Origin: Agaricus subrufescens
Taxonomy: Eukaryota > Basidiomycota > Agaricomycetes > Agaricales > Agaricaceae
Length of the DNA stretch: 64,000 nucleotides
Reading direction: 5' to 3'
Assembly: GCA_029945375.1 (NCBI GenBank)
Contig: CM057062.1
Location: forward strand, 1,798,001-1,862,000
Part shown: positions 33,590-45,542 of the stretch, piece after piece
Numbering within the stretch: the stretch's first letter is position 1
How the letters are laid out: the number at the start of each line of letters is the position of its first letter
Program-made: the position numbers and the translations under genes
The notes under the pieces: generated by a model
What the model saw: only the letters and a program-made list of their open reading frames with translations
Databases searched by the model: none
Told to the model about the DNA's origin: nothing

Positions 33590-33882
33590 GATGAGGACGT
33601 TCCTAACACGGCGCGACCAACTGTCCCAGTTGTCGACACCAGTGAGTTTGGGGAGAGCGTTGACGGAGATTCCGTTTGCGGCCCTGCAACCCGGCAGTCA
33701 GTAAATGTAATCTAGGGTACGACAAACTCTATCTAAGGTTATATATAGAATCCAACAAAGGCTATCAACTCGTTTCAACAGCGAGCGATTGGGATAAATA
33801 TAGAACTCAAGCTTTCAGAGAAGCGAGATCTAAAATAGATCCACAGATCGTATCTCAAGCCGGAAAGGCGAGAGCGATTGCG

Positions 33883-33894
33883 GGGCCCATAACC
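33883..33894 (-). other. Primer-binding site of copia-1
   Basis: Directly inside the 5' LTR, the minus strand reads GGTTATGGGCCC. Its complement, GGGCCCATAACC, resembles the anticodon stem-loop of fungal initiator tRNA-Met (GGGCTCATAACC type, with CAT the anticodon). This fits priming by a half tRNA cut in the anticodon loop, as known for Drosophila copia. The same 12 bases adjoin the copia-2 LTR. Confidence 0.75.
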
Positions 33895-34252
33895 TGTTGA
33901 TAAAGCAGAGCTGCTACCTGCAGCATGGAGATCGGATAGACTCACATTGCTTATAATTCCTAGACAGTAGGAGGATAGCGGTAGTAGATAGAGCTTGGTA
34001 GAGCTTGTAGAGCGAAGTGAGAGAGGAAACTGAACTGTTATTCTATGGAATATACATAGGGTTTATATACTCGACAAAGAACCTCATAGTGGTAAAGGGT
34101 AATGTGAAACATACAGGTAAAACAGGAGTCCGCAGAAGGAGTCCGCAGTAAACATGCATAAAACGATTGAAAAGGTGTGGCATAGTGCATAGTGCACAGT
34201 AGTTGCTCATACACGTCATACCGAGCGTATAACTCGAGGTATTTCGTCAACA
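33895..34252 (-). repeat. 5' LTR of copia-1
   Basis: 358 bp with ends TGTTGA...TCAACA, nearly identical to 27032-27398. It contains a TATA-like stretch (GTTTATATAC in top-strand order, about 34061-34070) and is followed at 34253 by the target duplication CCTGG. Confidence 0.95.
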
Positions 34253-34257
34253 CCTGG

Positions 34258-37200
34258 GAGCTCACAGTGGGAAGAGCTTCTTCGTTGGTTCTTCGGCCAT
34301 GTCTTCATATGATAAACAACGTAACCAACGTCAAAAATAGCACAACGACCGCCATATTCAAGCCTGCTTATTCCGTGTTCAAAATTGTCGATTTTAATCA
34401 TGAAAAACCGCCATGAAGTCGAATGGTCGAACTCCCCTGAAGAATACATAAGATCTCGTAGTAACAAATCCTCTCATCAAGGCATCACCGCACATCTATT
34501 TGAGTCGAAAAATTTCCGGGCCGCGTAGGTTTATCAGGACACTACTACACAACTTATCTCCAATAAAATTAAAATACAGCAAATGATATTTCTACACGGA
34601 AAGTAGCCCGACATGTCCAACCGCAGGGGCAGTAGTAGTAGATGAGGACGCAATGTGACCATCATCAGAAGGACACACAATCGTAATGTTTGTATCCATC
34701 TCTTCACTCTCCATGAATGAAGTAAACATAGGTATTGAACCCTGTTCGTTTGGATCTGGTGAACCTACAGGAAGTCTATTCGTTAAAGTCCCCGTTCGTT
34801 GTCGAAGAATTTGTAACACCACTCTGTTGCAAAGGACTGAATGGAGTACTCTCTGCGGCCTTTGACCAGATGATCAATAAAAGTAGGGAAAAAAACATTC
34901 TTCGATAACCATCCTACTCACGTTGCTAACCAGTTTGCAAGTGGTCTCTGTTTAGGAGTGTCATTCCTCAGATGAATGGAAGACGCGAGGTATAGACTCA
35001 CTGGAGCGAGGGCAGCTACTAGCACATTTGCAATTGATAAGACTGGAGCATGTGCCATTAGGTGTCACAACGGGACCATAGAAGCCAACATACTCAATAC
35101 GTAGATATAGTATAAAAGTCCTGGGGTTCTGATTCCTGAATTCCGTCCCTTTCTAAGCGGTCTGAAAGCTTACCATCCTTATACATTTGTTTAACCCAGG
35201 GAGAATGAGAATGTTGGACTAAGTTTATCGGTTAGGATTTTTCTCTATAGAAACCGAGGAGCTGACGCACGGGAACGGTAAGCTTGGATTGCCGTAAGTA
35301 TGCCAACAACTGGATACATAGACATCCCTCAGGCGACCCACAATCACAAGCACTGATGCACACATACTGGTTTCTGATAACGCCAGAAGGATATACGAAA
35401 AGATGATGATGGGACTTGCTCGACCTAACCTGCACCCCGGTACATGAGGAGGTAGAGTGGGTAAATCTAAGCAAAGCAATATTTAGATGGCGGCGGGCAT
35501 GAACGCTGGACATCAAGCACATACACTCCAGAGATCGAAGTTCGATCGCTGTGATTACGATGGCAGGTAGGAACGTCAACTGCAAAGGAATACAATGAGC
35601 GATTTATGTAGGAGTAGGAGGACACGCTTACCCCGGAACTACAAAGTAAAATAATCATGATTATTCTGCGTCTTTCCCAAAGAGCAATTGTCCGTAATAT
35701 AAGAATTGCTGCGGCAGAGTTAGCAACAGAATGTCATACACGGGGGCACCCGACACCGACTTTCTGAGATTATAATTCCGAATACAATAAACCCTATCGT
35801 CAGCCTTAACAAAAGAAAACATTATCAAGTGGAATGATCACTCACATGCCAGGACTGTATTTTGTCTGAGGCAGCTCTACCCATTGGCAATTGGAAAACA
35901 TCCAGTTGTCCTGAATATGGTAGCCGACTTACCTCAGGGTCATGCGTCGATAGGACATTCACTAAAATTACATTAGACGGGAAGAATGTTGGTAGGGGAA
36001 AAGGATGAAACATACAATTCAAAGTCATGAATGTATCCACATAGGGCAAATATCTGTTTAAGATGAAAAAAATAAAGCCTCCTTTGAGGGGATAATTCCA
36101 AACATGCGCCAGCTAGGGTTGCAACATTGATCGAAAAACGTTCAACAGGCTCGCGGGTGGAACTACGTACTTCCTGGTCAAGGGTGCATAGGTGATCATA
36201 TACCTGACATCGTTATATCATTGCCGAGAGGAAAAGTGGTGACGGAACACACAAGTAGTGTAGCACAAGCCACCATAGTGCTCGGCACCAGCCGTGGCTG
36301 CCAAGCGCGACAACGTCAGTCCCTACAGCCCGAAATAGACATATGCGCTCACATCCATCTTCGCCAACCCCGCCCTCCTCTCAGACTCGGCGCACTGGCC
36401 CAATGCTACGCAGGTAAGTGAGACGTTGCTTCCCACCGTCAAGAATGTGAGTGAGTTGGCACAGAGATGAATTGTCGGCAGAAGCAGCCGAAAATTCCCG
36501 AGTCACGAGTCGTATGCCGACAGCCGCTTGAGACGACTTGCAAAGCCAGGTTGAAGGGGGGGAAAGGTGTGTCTCTCAGTAGAGGACAAAGAGGGGAAAA
36601 GATGCGGAGGGCCGGGAATGGACCGAGAATCTTTGATGATTTATCTTTTCTCAACCATGAGGTGATGACGGCATCAGCTTGTTCTCTCTTCGGACGTACT
36701 CGACGGAGCACAGGCTACTATTTTTCACTTAGGGTTTCTAGACGTTTCAGAAGTCGTTGGCCTTCGCTTCAACTCGTCTAGACTCTCTTCTAATGCGCTA
36801 ATCTGACTGTGGTAAGAAATCCCGCCAATAGCGTCAACCTGATATTGTTGTCTCTCATCTGGAACGCCGAAGGACCCATTATATGTAAAGAACGTCTTAT
36901 CGGCGGCCAGGCTTCTCGCCTCTGACTGATTCTATATGACTGATTTGATGCCGAGAGAATACCAGGGATACCCTTCGGGCCCAATGAGCTTAAAATACCC
37001 TAGTCTATAAACATTTCCATTGGATGATCTATTTGGCGCTGACACTGATCCTCAAGGACCGGCCTATACTGGTGTTCGTCGACAGAACCACACGATGGCA
37101 ACACACTTCTTTGATAAGTCGTAGAACTGCATCACCCAGTGGAGGTGTTCACACTCCACAGCGTTCGAAGGACCAATTATCGCAAGAGCGCCACCAAAAC

Positions 37201-37467
37201 TGCGACAACTAACAGCAGGATCACCGCATCTGCCAGTCTGGCTCGCGCAGCAAGTAAGACCTAATTCCCTGAAGACTGGCCTCTAAAACGGTATAATGAG
37301 CAATTATGCCCCCCTATACGCACCTCCATTATTCGGAGTTTCAGAAGAAAAGATTCTGAAGCTAGTTGGCAATAAATTCACGAAGTCGAGAGCACAAGCA
37401 TATATATAGACTACAAGAAAAACTACTCTTACATTAAACGTGCAAGAACGAAAGTAAAAGGCTCCTT
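34258..37467. other. Gene-poor interval with scattered minus-strand exon-like blocks
   Basis: No complete gene could be built. Two places look coding on the minus strand: 34592-34822 (a C-terminal-looking exon with MESEEMDTNITIVCPSDDG, ending at 34592) and about 35880-36062. In the latter, YLPYVDTFMTLN is joined over an intron (GTATGTTTCATCC donor, TAATTTTAG acceptor) to NVLSTHDPEVSRLPY. These may belong to one decayed multi-exon gene read leftwards. No domain recognised. Before the copia-1 insertion this region adjoined 27026. Confidence 0.4.
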
Positions 37468-38532
37468 TTAGCGTTGTCGCCGTCTCTGAATGCCGCTCTT
37501 CATCTCCTCGAAGCAATACCCCATAACGGTGAATGAGCCCGCCGCGGTAACATCTTCCTCCCAGGCCCCGACACAATCTCCGTCAATACCCAACCACCCA
37601 GTCTCACTCAGACCCATCCCCCATTTAGCACCAACCGCACTAATCACGCAAAGAGACTCATATCCGGCACAAAATGAACAAGCCTGCAGGGTCTCGAAAG
37701 CTTCGTTCATGGTTACCCTTGCTTCCCTTCTCGTGAAATCATTCACTGCCAGTGCATTATGAACATTCACGAATAAGAAGGGTTCTGTCGGGGATGTTAC
37801 GTCGAAGACCGCAAATGATTGTTTTGACGTTGATAAGAACGAGCCCCCACCCATATCGTCTGGCAGAACCTGATGGGCCTGCAGTGAGCCCTTGGGATCC
37901 CAGTCCTGTAGAATTTCGAAACCCTGCGTCGAAGGGAACCAATACTCCAACACATGATTCCACAAAGGGCAGAAGTTTCTTCCGAGAGGATGTTGATCAA
38001 GGATGAACGCTAGTGTATCGTGAATGAATTCTGGATATGCCGTATCGGTGACCGGGTGTATAATTGGTTGCTCAACGGCAACCTCAGCACGATCAGGCGA
38101 TGCTTCCTCTATTTCTTGGGGTAGGCCAATCAGAGATCGGAACGTAGATTGGAATGTAGAATTGTAACCCTGAGAAGCAAGGTTGTCATAGGAGGAATCA
38201 TGGTATTCATCGTGATCGACGAACGAATCCACGTTTGCTTGGGGTCCTTCCAGAGACGGTTCAACATTCCTTCGGGAGGTCTGAAGAGAATCCGGAATCG
38301 TTTCATTATGTCGAGGTTCTATTGCTTCCTCGAGGTTAGGAGGGTCAGCGAAGGGGTTGCTGGGTCGTGTGTGAGGGGTCGGTGTAGCATCGGTATAGCA
38401 ATGTACAGCTCGAGGTGTTGAGGATGATAACTCCATACGGTCGGCATCGCTCTCTGACACTAGTGGCGCAATCGGCTGATTTTCATTCTCCTGCACATAT
38501 GTAGCAGGCGGGCGCTCTCTGTAGACTAGCAT
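37468..38532 (-). CDS. Intact orphan ORF, 354 residues, unknown function
   Basis: A single uninterrupted ORF with a disordered, Pro/Glu/Ser-rich N-terminal 150 residues and an ordered C-terminal half: HDTLAFILDQHPLGRNFCPLW, then SFAVFDVTSPTEPFLFVNVHN, then RREARVTMNEAFETLQ, then LCVISAVGAKWGM, then a basic end (QRRRQR). The alternation of buried strands (FAVFDV, FLFVNV) with an Arg/Glu helix resembles an alpha/beta fold seen in unnamed basidiomycete proteins. A nuclease-like fold could be considered, but no catalytic motif is clear. It is the only long intact non-transposon ORF in this region. No signal peptide or membrane segment is seen. Confidence 0.6.
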   Translation of the reverse strand: MLVYRERPPATYVQENENQPIAPLVSESDADRMELSSSTPRAVHCYTDATPTPHTRPSNPFADPPNLEEAIEPRHNETIPDSLQTSRRNVEPSLEGPQANVDSFVDHDEYHDSSYDNLASQGYNSTFQSTFRSLIGLPQEIEEASPDRAEVAVEQPIIHPVTDTAYPEFIHDTLAFILDQHPLGRNFCPLWNHVLEYWFPSTQGFEILQDWDPKGSLQAHQVLPDDMGGGSFLSTSKQSFAVFDVTSPTEPFLFVNVHNALAVNDFTRREARVTMNEAFETLQACSFCAGYESLCVISAVGAKWGMGLSETGWLGIDGDCVGAWEEDVTAAGSFTVMGYCFEEMKSGIQRRRQR

Positions 38533-40177
38533 ACAAGCAACGGAATGAGCATTCTAATTGTTCAGAAAACGTTAATGAGGCGTGTTACTCACTAATGTGA
38601 ATCTCTAGTTGCTGGCACTGGCTTTTGAGAAATTGTCATCAGAAATTATATCAGCTGTTTAGCATAGGAAAAGCCTACTCAGGATGTGGATGCAGAAGCT
38701 GCATATTGGTCAGGAGGAGACAACGCGGATAAGCGGTGCATCAGAACAATGACTGCATCGTTTCACACGCAGCTTTCCCATCTGACCGATCCCCTGGAAC
38801 TGTGATGGTAACCCAGACTCTGAGCTGACGCATTCCCAATTTCTCATTCACTCTTTGGGTGAGGATTATGGAGATTCCATTGCAATGATTGTACTCCAGG
38901 GTGCGATATGAATTTCATTCGTTCTTGCTCGGGAAGACAACCGCACTCGCCACAAATTGTAATTTTCTATTTTGGTTTATAATTTCCGTCTTAGTTCCAT
39001 GGGCAATCATTTCGGTCTTCTTTTATCCTCAAGGTGCGGCAGAAAAATGGACATTCTATCACCTCCTTGGATTATAGTGTATATGAATCTTAGCATCCCG
39101 TCAAAAGCCGCTAGCATAAACTTGCGTCAAGATGAGTTTGCTCTGCCTTTTGGATATTCAAGCAGACTTGTGCCTCGGCACCTTACCTATCTCTACATGA
39201 CATGCAACTCCTCTGATGTAATAATCCGCAGTCAGGGAACGTCAGTTACACAATAGTAATGCGCAACCTGAACTGTCCACATCCTCTGATCCAAAAACTT
39301 GCAAATAATTTCTCGCTCGGGTCTGGCTATAAACTCATATGCAACCATGCACCTACGTAGTAAATTTTCTCACTACCATCACATACCCATGCAGCAATCG
39401 AAAAAGTGCGCAATACCCCTTCAGATCACTGACTCGAAACCCCTTCGAGTCTTGCGCGTTTTAAACATCCTTGACCTCTATATGTCAGATTATCAAGGAT
39501 TTAAAAAATCCCTTGTCAACGAAACAGACCCGGTTTAGTATTACGAAAAGTATAGTATCAGTGGCGTAGAGATAACCTGGGTCCTGAAGTCAGGAGAAGG
39601 TGTCGGCCTACCAGGGATTTATTCCCCTAGGCATCAACAGTTTGGGTATGGAGAAAGCGATTGTTTCTAATTAGACGTACATACTATTTATAACATAGTA
39701 TGGGGCAGTTGTAATATGCAGGTAATATGTGAAACGAACTTTCCGTTGTCAGGCCCATGTCAACGATAGTGTCCTCGAAACCGGCTTCGAATCTGCTGTC
39801 CGCAATGACTTGAGAAGCTCGTGGACTGACAATGCCTTCGAGCATGAGAAGGTCATCTTCCACCATGCGTAGACGAAGATGGATGGGCATTGCTCGAGGA
39901 TGACGAAGAGGAGATGACACCAGCAGTACTGGCGCCTCTGGTGGGTCTAAATATAAATTTGGCTCGATTAGGAACTTCTCCAACTCGGTAAACTGGTGGT
40001 ATTGGGTCCATAACTGAATGGTCGTGCACTAGCGCAGGATGAAGAAACAGAAACGCCGGATGAAGCAGATGCAGGAAATGGCGATAACGGAGGGTTTGAT
40101 GATCCAGTTGTAGTTGGAGTCGTAGGTAGAGCTCTGGTGCTGCTGCTTGATTTACAGCGAGTATTGTTGGTTGAAGA
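38533..40177. other. Interval with no supported gene
   Basis: Short ORFs only; the longest is a 99-residue minus-strand frame at 39684-39983, whose competing frame gives a Ser repeat. Nothing was recognised. Confidence 0.4.
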
Positions 40178-40539
40178 TCATTTCACAGTGTAGACCAGTA
40201 TAGCGTTGACCGGGATTTGGCCTAGTTGGGGCTTGGTTCTGAAGCGACGTTTGGAGTAGGAAAATCTTTCTCGGAGAGCTGAAAAGAAACCAGCAGAATA
40301 TTGGAGATGAGTATTTCTGAAGAAGAGGAGTAGAACGCGTACGGGTGTTCTCAGTGAACTCAAGACCTCTAGCGAATATCCCGAAAAGGGTTGGAGGTCG
40401 AGGAACATACTCCAATTCCCGCCCTGCGGTATGACAAATTCTACGTTAAAACCTTCAGCTGCACTTGAGAGGAAGTGCTCACAGTTGACTGGCGAGATGT
40501 CAAAGGTTGTTGTGATGAATCCGGCCAACCACTGGCAGA

Positions 40540-41085
40540 TCATGTGATGATGCTAGGTATCTCGGAATCAGAGTGCTGGTGGTTGACGAGCGAGGATGCG
40601 TCAGGCAGAGAGATATTGGATTTGACGGTAGGGGGGTGTACGGGCCAAGCGCGTTGAGATGAAAGTTGCTGTGTAGAGGTTGAGATGGATATAGATGAGA
40701 AATCCACAAGTTTGAAAAGTGGAAGCTCACCAGTGGCGGTATATGACGATGCATCAAATCTTGAAGGAGGCCGAGGGAGTGGGAGGACTGGATGGCGTAG
40801 AGGGCAAGTGGGGCAGGGGCGCTGAATTTCCGCAACGATAGAGGGGGAGTACAGACTCTGTTGCAAGGAGCGGCACCGCAATAGAGCGGGGGGCGAAATT
40901 GCAACACGTTGATTGCAGCCGTCTGGGAAAAGATGGCTTGATGAAGGATACATGTATGCGCTGAACCATGGCAAAGATCCTATACAGCTAAATTCCAATG
41001 GAATCCACTGTAAAAAGGAGTAAGCAACAAGATTCAAACGGCGTATATTGCGATCGTTTACCATAGATGACAGAAATTCGGCCAA
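40540..41085 (-). CDS. Hypothetical ORF, 181 residues, possibly one exon of a larger gene
   Basis: The ORF begins MAEFLSSMVNDRNIRRLN and includes a hydrophobic segment (LVAYSFLQWIPLEFSCIG). A GTGAGC donor follows the codons for SSYTATG near 40727. A further minus-strand block lies at 40178-40543 (MICQWLAGFITTTFD). The two could be exons of one small gene, but the phase chain was not closed. No homology recognised. Confidence 0.3.
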   Translation of the reverse strand: MAEFLSSMVNDRNIRRLNLVAYSFLQWIPLEFSCIGSLPWFSAYMYPSSSHLFPDGCNQRVAISPPALLRCRSLQQSLYSPSIVAEIQRPCPTCPLRHPVLPLPRPPSRFDASSYTATGELPLFKLVDFSSISISTSTQQLSSQRAWPVHPPTVKSNISLPDASSLVNHQHSDSEIPSIIT

Positions 41086-41099
41086 TTTTTCCAGGCTGA

Positions 41100-43240
41100 G
41101 ATACCAGCGTAGACCATGTAGACTGTTCTTCGCTCACTGAGTATGGTACCCATCCTCAGGGCGATGAAAGAGCGTTCCATAGAAGGAGAGGTCTCTCCGA
41201 CCAAGCTGGAGCATCACTGGCGCCATATGGATTCAATTAGCTCAGGGCTTGGGTGGAAATGGGAATAAAAGATTGCTTACCTCGCGCTACTGCGGTGGGA
41301 TTGACCTGCAGTCGCCGCTCTATAGTCAAGGTGGTGTTGGAACTGGCGCGGTACCAAATTGTTGTGGATGTTTGAATATGGCGGTGACCCTACATGGCAC
41401 GAGGGTTCATCCATCCTCGTCCTCGATGCTTGTCGTTATCGTTTGGGGAGCTGTTTCGTAGACAGAGGCGGTGGTAGGAGGAGAGAAGGGCACTCGGCAT
41501 TTTCCAGACAACGCATCTTGGGACACTCATGCATAGAAACACCTTCGTCGGAGACCAAAGAGCGGGTAGCTGCTGGCTCGCTGATCAAGGCGGGGCGCGT
41601 CATTCTTAGCTCGCTATCAAAGTCGCTTGGTCTGTCTCTTGCTGATGCGCTTGCAGCCTTCGCACCCTTGCTGGGCTCTCGCCGGACCGCTCTTGGCTCA
41701 TCGGCTCGCGCTCTCTCCTGGGCCATCCTCCTTACCTCATTCCTCGCCAAGTTCCTCCACCGTCGCCATACGATCTCAATCTCCCGCCACCGCCGCTGTA
41801 CGAACAGTACACCTCTTAACAGGGTTTGTTTCCTCGACGGAGCGCTACCCCCTCTCGGGGCTCAAGTCCCAAGGTTGTACATATTGCTAACCAAGTAGGG
41901 AAATGTCATGCAGCAACTCGTCATGAATCATTGGATGCCTAGTTTGACTATGCCTTGGGTCGAATGTGAGTGTCTGTGCTTCTTTGCGCCTCATCCACAG
42001 TTCGAGTCCAAGAGCTGAATGCCGCCTGTCAGATTCGTGTTCGGCAGCTACGTTTGGAAGCGTGATGTAGAATACGCTTGGAATACGCAGACTTCAACGG
42101 CAAATGCATCACCTTCCAAATCCCTGTTGCTGCCCTCCTTGTTGGTTCTCTCATTGGGTATCTCTTGGGTATCTGTACGCCAATCCATCATTTGCGCGTA
42201 CCCACCCTCGAAGTGTCTCCCGGAACCACTACAAACATGTCTGCCCAGACCCTTACATCCTGTATTCATGCGCCATCATAGACACACTTCCCTTGAACAC
42301 CACTGCACTCTGGAGAATGAACGTATGGATCGACAAACTATGGAGCTTCACGGACCGCTGTGTCAAAATCGAAAAAGACACACCTCAGCTGGTCGACATC
42401 TGGTAAGTGCTTACTCGATCAATTTTGTTTTTCTGTCGCCTCAAATCTCTCATAGGCAGTTTGGTACTCCACGGTTGCACGATATCATGCCAATGATATT
42501 CAACTTATCCCTTCTGAAGGATCTTGCCTGGTCGCCTCCGATTCATTCAGCCTTCCAGAAAAACGTGCATCACTTCACGTCCTCCACCTCGGATACGAAA
42601 TATAAACTTGAGAAAATACTATTGTTGTATACTTCTTGGAACGGGGACTTTCCCTCGCGATACTACTGGAGTAGGCGCGGAACTTACCCTGTAACCCACA
42701 CCGTCGGCCACAAAGGCCGAGCGCTGATCCTTCACTGCTCCTTGCTGTCTACCTCAGCCGAGGCAACTTCATCGAGCACTGCGATGATCATGTCTCATGG
42801 AACTCGGCAATACCATAGCTACAACACCCTCCCATCCCTCCCCGACTGTTTCTTTGTCGGGAACAGTACCCACTCAGATGTCTTACCCAAGGACGAGCTC
42901 AAGAGAAGATACAGGGAGAAATGTCTCGTCGACATCAACATAGTGAGCAAGACAGTGGTGAAGGTGTGCGGGAGCGGTGCTCGGAAGGGCTAAAGATCAA
43001 AGAAGCGAAAACATCTTCAATAACAAAATCAAAAATCAAAAACGTGTAGGGGAAGATCTACGCCTTGACCAACGGCGACACCAAATGTTTACAAGAACTC
43101 AAAGAGGGCCTGCACATCAACGCCCTTTGATCTCTGTCCAACACCATCTTCTCCCCCACTCTCACTGCCGCCGCCGACAAAGACGACAACAACTCAGCCT
43201 TGCTTACAGATTTCGATTACAACTTTGTGTGGGACTGGGA
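41100..43240 (+). pseudogene. Plus-strand gene relic, unknown function
   Basis: The clearest block is 42290-42993: WRMNVWIDKLWSFTD...QLVDIW, then a GTAAGT donor (about 42404), an acceptor TCATAG, then QFGTPRLHDIMPMIFNLSL and a long open frame to 42993. Competing protein-like stretches in other frames of the same DNA suggest frameshifts. The upstream ORF at 41359-41898 has no supporting features. No family assigned. Confidence 0.3.
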
Positions 43241-43921
43241 TGAAATTTCAATCAGTCGGGATCTAGATTCGGGATGGGAGACCAGGTACGTTGCGCAGGC
43301 GATGGGCAGCGGGCAGAGTTGTCCATTTCGCATAAATCCTCAAGTTTTGACGGCTTGCTTGCGGGTGCTGTATCTTGGTGTAGGGGGGTTTCGGCGATGC
43401 TGTCTACAAATGCATGTCTAGTCGTTTGGTTCTTTTTTTGTATGTTCGTTACTCGGGCTTGTGTATTTTTCCGTTTTGATACTCGCCGCATCCGTCTAGT
43501 ACAATGTTAAGTAGGAACAACATATAGTAATAGAGGGAGTAGTGAGCTTTGGTGATAAGTCTTATCGAAAGTGCCCCGGGATTGGGGTGAGGGTAGTGGT
43601 GCGGATGATAATATGGGAAGACATACTTAAAGTGACAATGCCGTTCAAATACTATTGTAGGTGTAAGAGCTGGGAGGGCGAGACGCGAAAACTTGTAGTC
43701 CTTTCAGATGGGGATAATGGATAAGGATGAGGAGACTCTGAAAAGGCAGCATGGATAGATGTTGTACATTTACAAGACAAAAACACAACAAGGAAAAAGT
43801 AGCATATGACAGACTCAGACTATACACAATTTGTCTCCTCCTTCACCAAGCTTGTATCCCAGTATTCTACACCCTGGCCTGTGAGGATCAACAGGTGAAA
43901 AGAAAAAAGATCTTAGACTTA
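43241..43921. other. Interval with no supported gene
   Basis: Short ORFs only. The right end is the left flank of the Tc1/mariner insertion (TA at 43920-43921). Confidence 0.45.
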
Positions 43922-44135
43922 CAGTGGCTCAAAAAACTGTCCCAATGTTTTGAGGTTTTCAACTATTTCAGTTATAGCGTCGTGGGAACATCGCAAAACA
44001 TTACATAATAATTATGTATAGTAGTGTAGCATGTGATCTATTAGGGACATTTTGGATTACGTAAATTGATTGGAAACTGATTGAGAAATTAAATCAACAA
44101 AATAATCAATCATTGGGACAGTTTTTTGACTCTCT
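43922..44135 (+). repeat. Left TIR of Tc1/mariner
   Basis: 214 bp, matching the reverse complement of 45316-45529 except at two positions seen by eye (ACATAA versus ACGTAA, GTGTAG versus GCGTAG). Each arm starts with TCAAAAAACTGTCCCAATG (after CAGTGGC) and ends with its inverted copy, so each arm has two inward- and outward-facing copies of the same site. Confidence 0.95.
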
Positions 44136-44148
44136 ACCCTTGTTGTAA

Positions 44149-45170
44149 CTAATACTTTGTATGACCACCTTTAGCCTTGATAACTGCCTGGCACCTCCTA
44201 GGCATACTTTCTATAAGTCTCTGACACTCTTCTGGAGTGATTTTGTTCCACTCTTTAGCTACCCTTTCCCACAAATCATGAACTCCTCTAGGTGGTTTGG
44301 AATATTCCTTCAACTTGTCCTTGAGGTTGATCCAAAGGTGTTCAATGGGATTTAAGTCAGGGGATTGGGCAGACCAGACTAGGACTTTGATGTTGTTGTC
44401 TTCAAACCACTTGTCTGTTCTTTTTGCCATGTGCTTGGGGTCATTATCATGTTGGAATATCCTCTTCCCCTCCTCCATCTCCAGTTTTTCAAAGCTGTCA
44501 ACCACTCCACTGTCCAAAATATCACAGTATTGCACAGAATCCATGATACCCTGAACCTCTGTAAGCATCCCAACTCCCTCCCATCCCATACAGCCCCATA
44601 CCATAAGGTTATTCCCTCCTCCATGTTTGACTGTAGGAGTAGTAGTCCTATCAGAAGGGCCCTCACCATTTTTCTTCCAGGTATACACCTTTCCATCTGA
44701 CTGAATCCTACATTAATCTTGGTTTCATCTGACCACAAGATCCTTTTCCAGTCCTCCACTGTCCAATTTTTGTGATAATGAGCAAATTTGAGACAGTCTC
44801 TTCTATGTTGCTGTTTGAGGAGAGGACATTTCTTCTTTACAACAGCCCTAAATGAACTCTCTTTGAGAGTGTTTCTGACTGTTTGAGGATGTACTGGACT
44901 GGGAATGATGTTGTTGATATACTGGGCACCCTGAACTGCATTATCCAGCTGGCCAGTAGTGATTTGGTGAATGATTGCCCTTTTGTCCTGAGAAGAAAGC
45001 TTAGCTGGACAACCCCCTAACATGTTCTCCTTGTCCTCATCAACCCCTTTCTTAATCCTCCCCACAGTAGACATCCCCAGACCAGTTCTAGACTGAATCT
45101 GACAAACAGAATAGCCTTCTTGAAGAAGAGATATGACAGAGGAGCATTGAGTAGAAGAAGTAGCTTTCAT
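44149..45170 (-). pseudogene. Tc1/mariner transposase, frameshifted
   Basis: The start ATG is at 45168-45170. The N-terminal part has two helix-turn-helix regions (SVISLLQEGYSVCQIQSRTG, then HPQTVRNTLKESSFR) around a linker GGCPAKLSSQDKR that replaces the usual GRPR. The catalytic core has WSDETKI (first Asp), then a frameshift near 44698-44706, after which the reading continues in the frame DGKVYTWKKNGEG to GHTKY with the stop at 44149-44151. That part contains QHDNDPKHMA (second Asp) and SPDLNPIEHLW (Glu), i.e. a DD34E catalytic triad. All three acidic residues are present; only the one small indel separates the copy from an open frame. Confidence 0.9.
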
Positions 45171-45315
45171 GGTGGTGGTTTAAGGTCAAGATGTGATTTA
45201 ATCAAACTTTGATGATGCAAATTTATACAAACAAGGTCACATGACATTCTCAAATATTTCTGTACTTTTTCGGATTTTTATGAGGGCTCTAGAACAAGAT
45301 TTGTCTCAGCTGAAT

Positions 45316-45529
45316 AGAGAGTCAAAAAACTGTCCCAATGATTGATTATTTTGTTGATTTAATTTCTCAATCAGTTTCCAATCAATTTACGTAATCCAAA
45401 ATGTCCCTAATAGATCACATGCTACGCTACTATACATAATTATTACGTAATGTTTTGCGATGTTCCCACGACGCTATAACTGAAATAGTTGAAAACCTCA
45501 AAACATTGGGACAGTTTTTTGAGCCACTG
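45316..45529 (-). repeat. Right TIR of Tc1/mariner
   Basis: The inverted partner of 43922-44135. It keeps the CpG at both positions where the left arm has TpG or CpA. Confidence 0.95.
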
Positions 45530-45542
45530 TACTTCCTCTACC

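Larger units (their letters stand above)
27032..34252 (-). mobile_element. Ty1/copia retrotransposon, near-intact (copia-1)
   Basis: The 7221-bp element lies in minus orientation, flanked by 5-bp duplications CCTGG (27027-27031 and 34253-34257). LTRs are 27032-27398 (3' LTR, 367 bp) and 33895-34252 (5' LTR, 358 bp). By eye they differ by one 9-bp indel and three substitutions, two of them CpG transitions, so the insertion is recent. Gag and Pol are in two long overlapping ORFs without internal stops. A primer-binding site adjoins the 5' LTR and a purine tract adjoins the 3' LTR. It is the most complete element in the window and may have been mobile recently. Confidence 0.95.
43922..45529 (-). 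mobile_element. Tc1/mariner transposon with 214-bp TIRs
   Basis: A 1608-bp element bounded by CAGTGGCTCAAAAAACTG and its reverse complement and flanked by the TA dinucleotide duplication (43920-43921 and 45530-45531). The inverted repeats run 43922-44135 and 45316-45529. It contains one minus-strand transposase gene with a frameshift, so it is non-autonomous. It inserted about 12 bp downstream of the stop codon of the NACHT gene. Confidence 0.95.
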
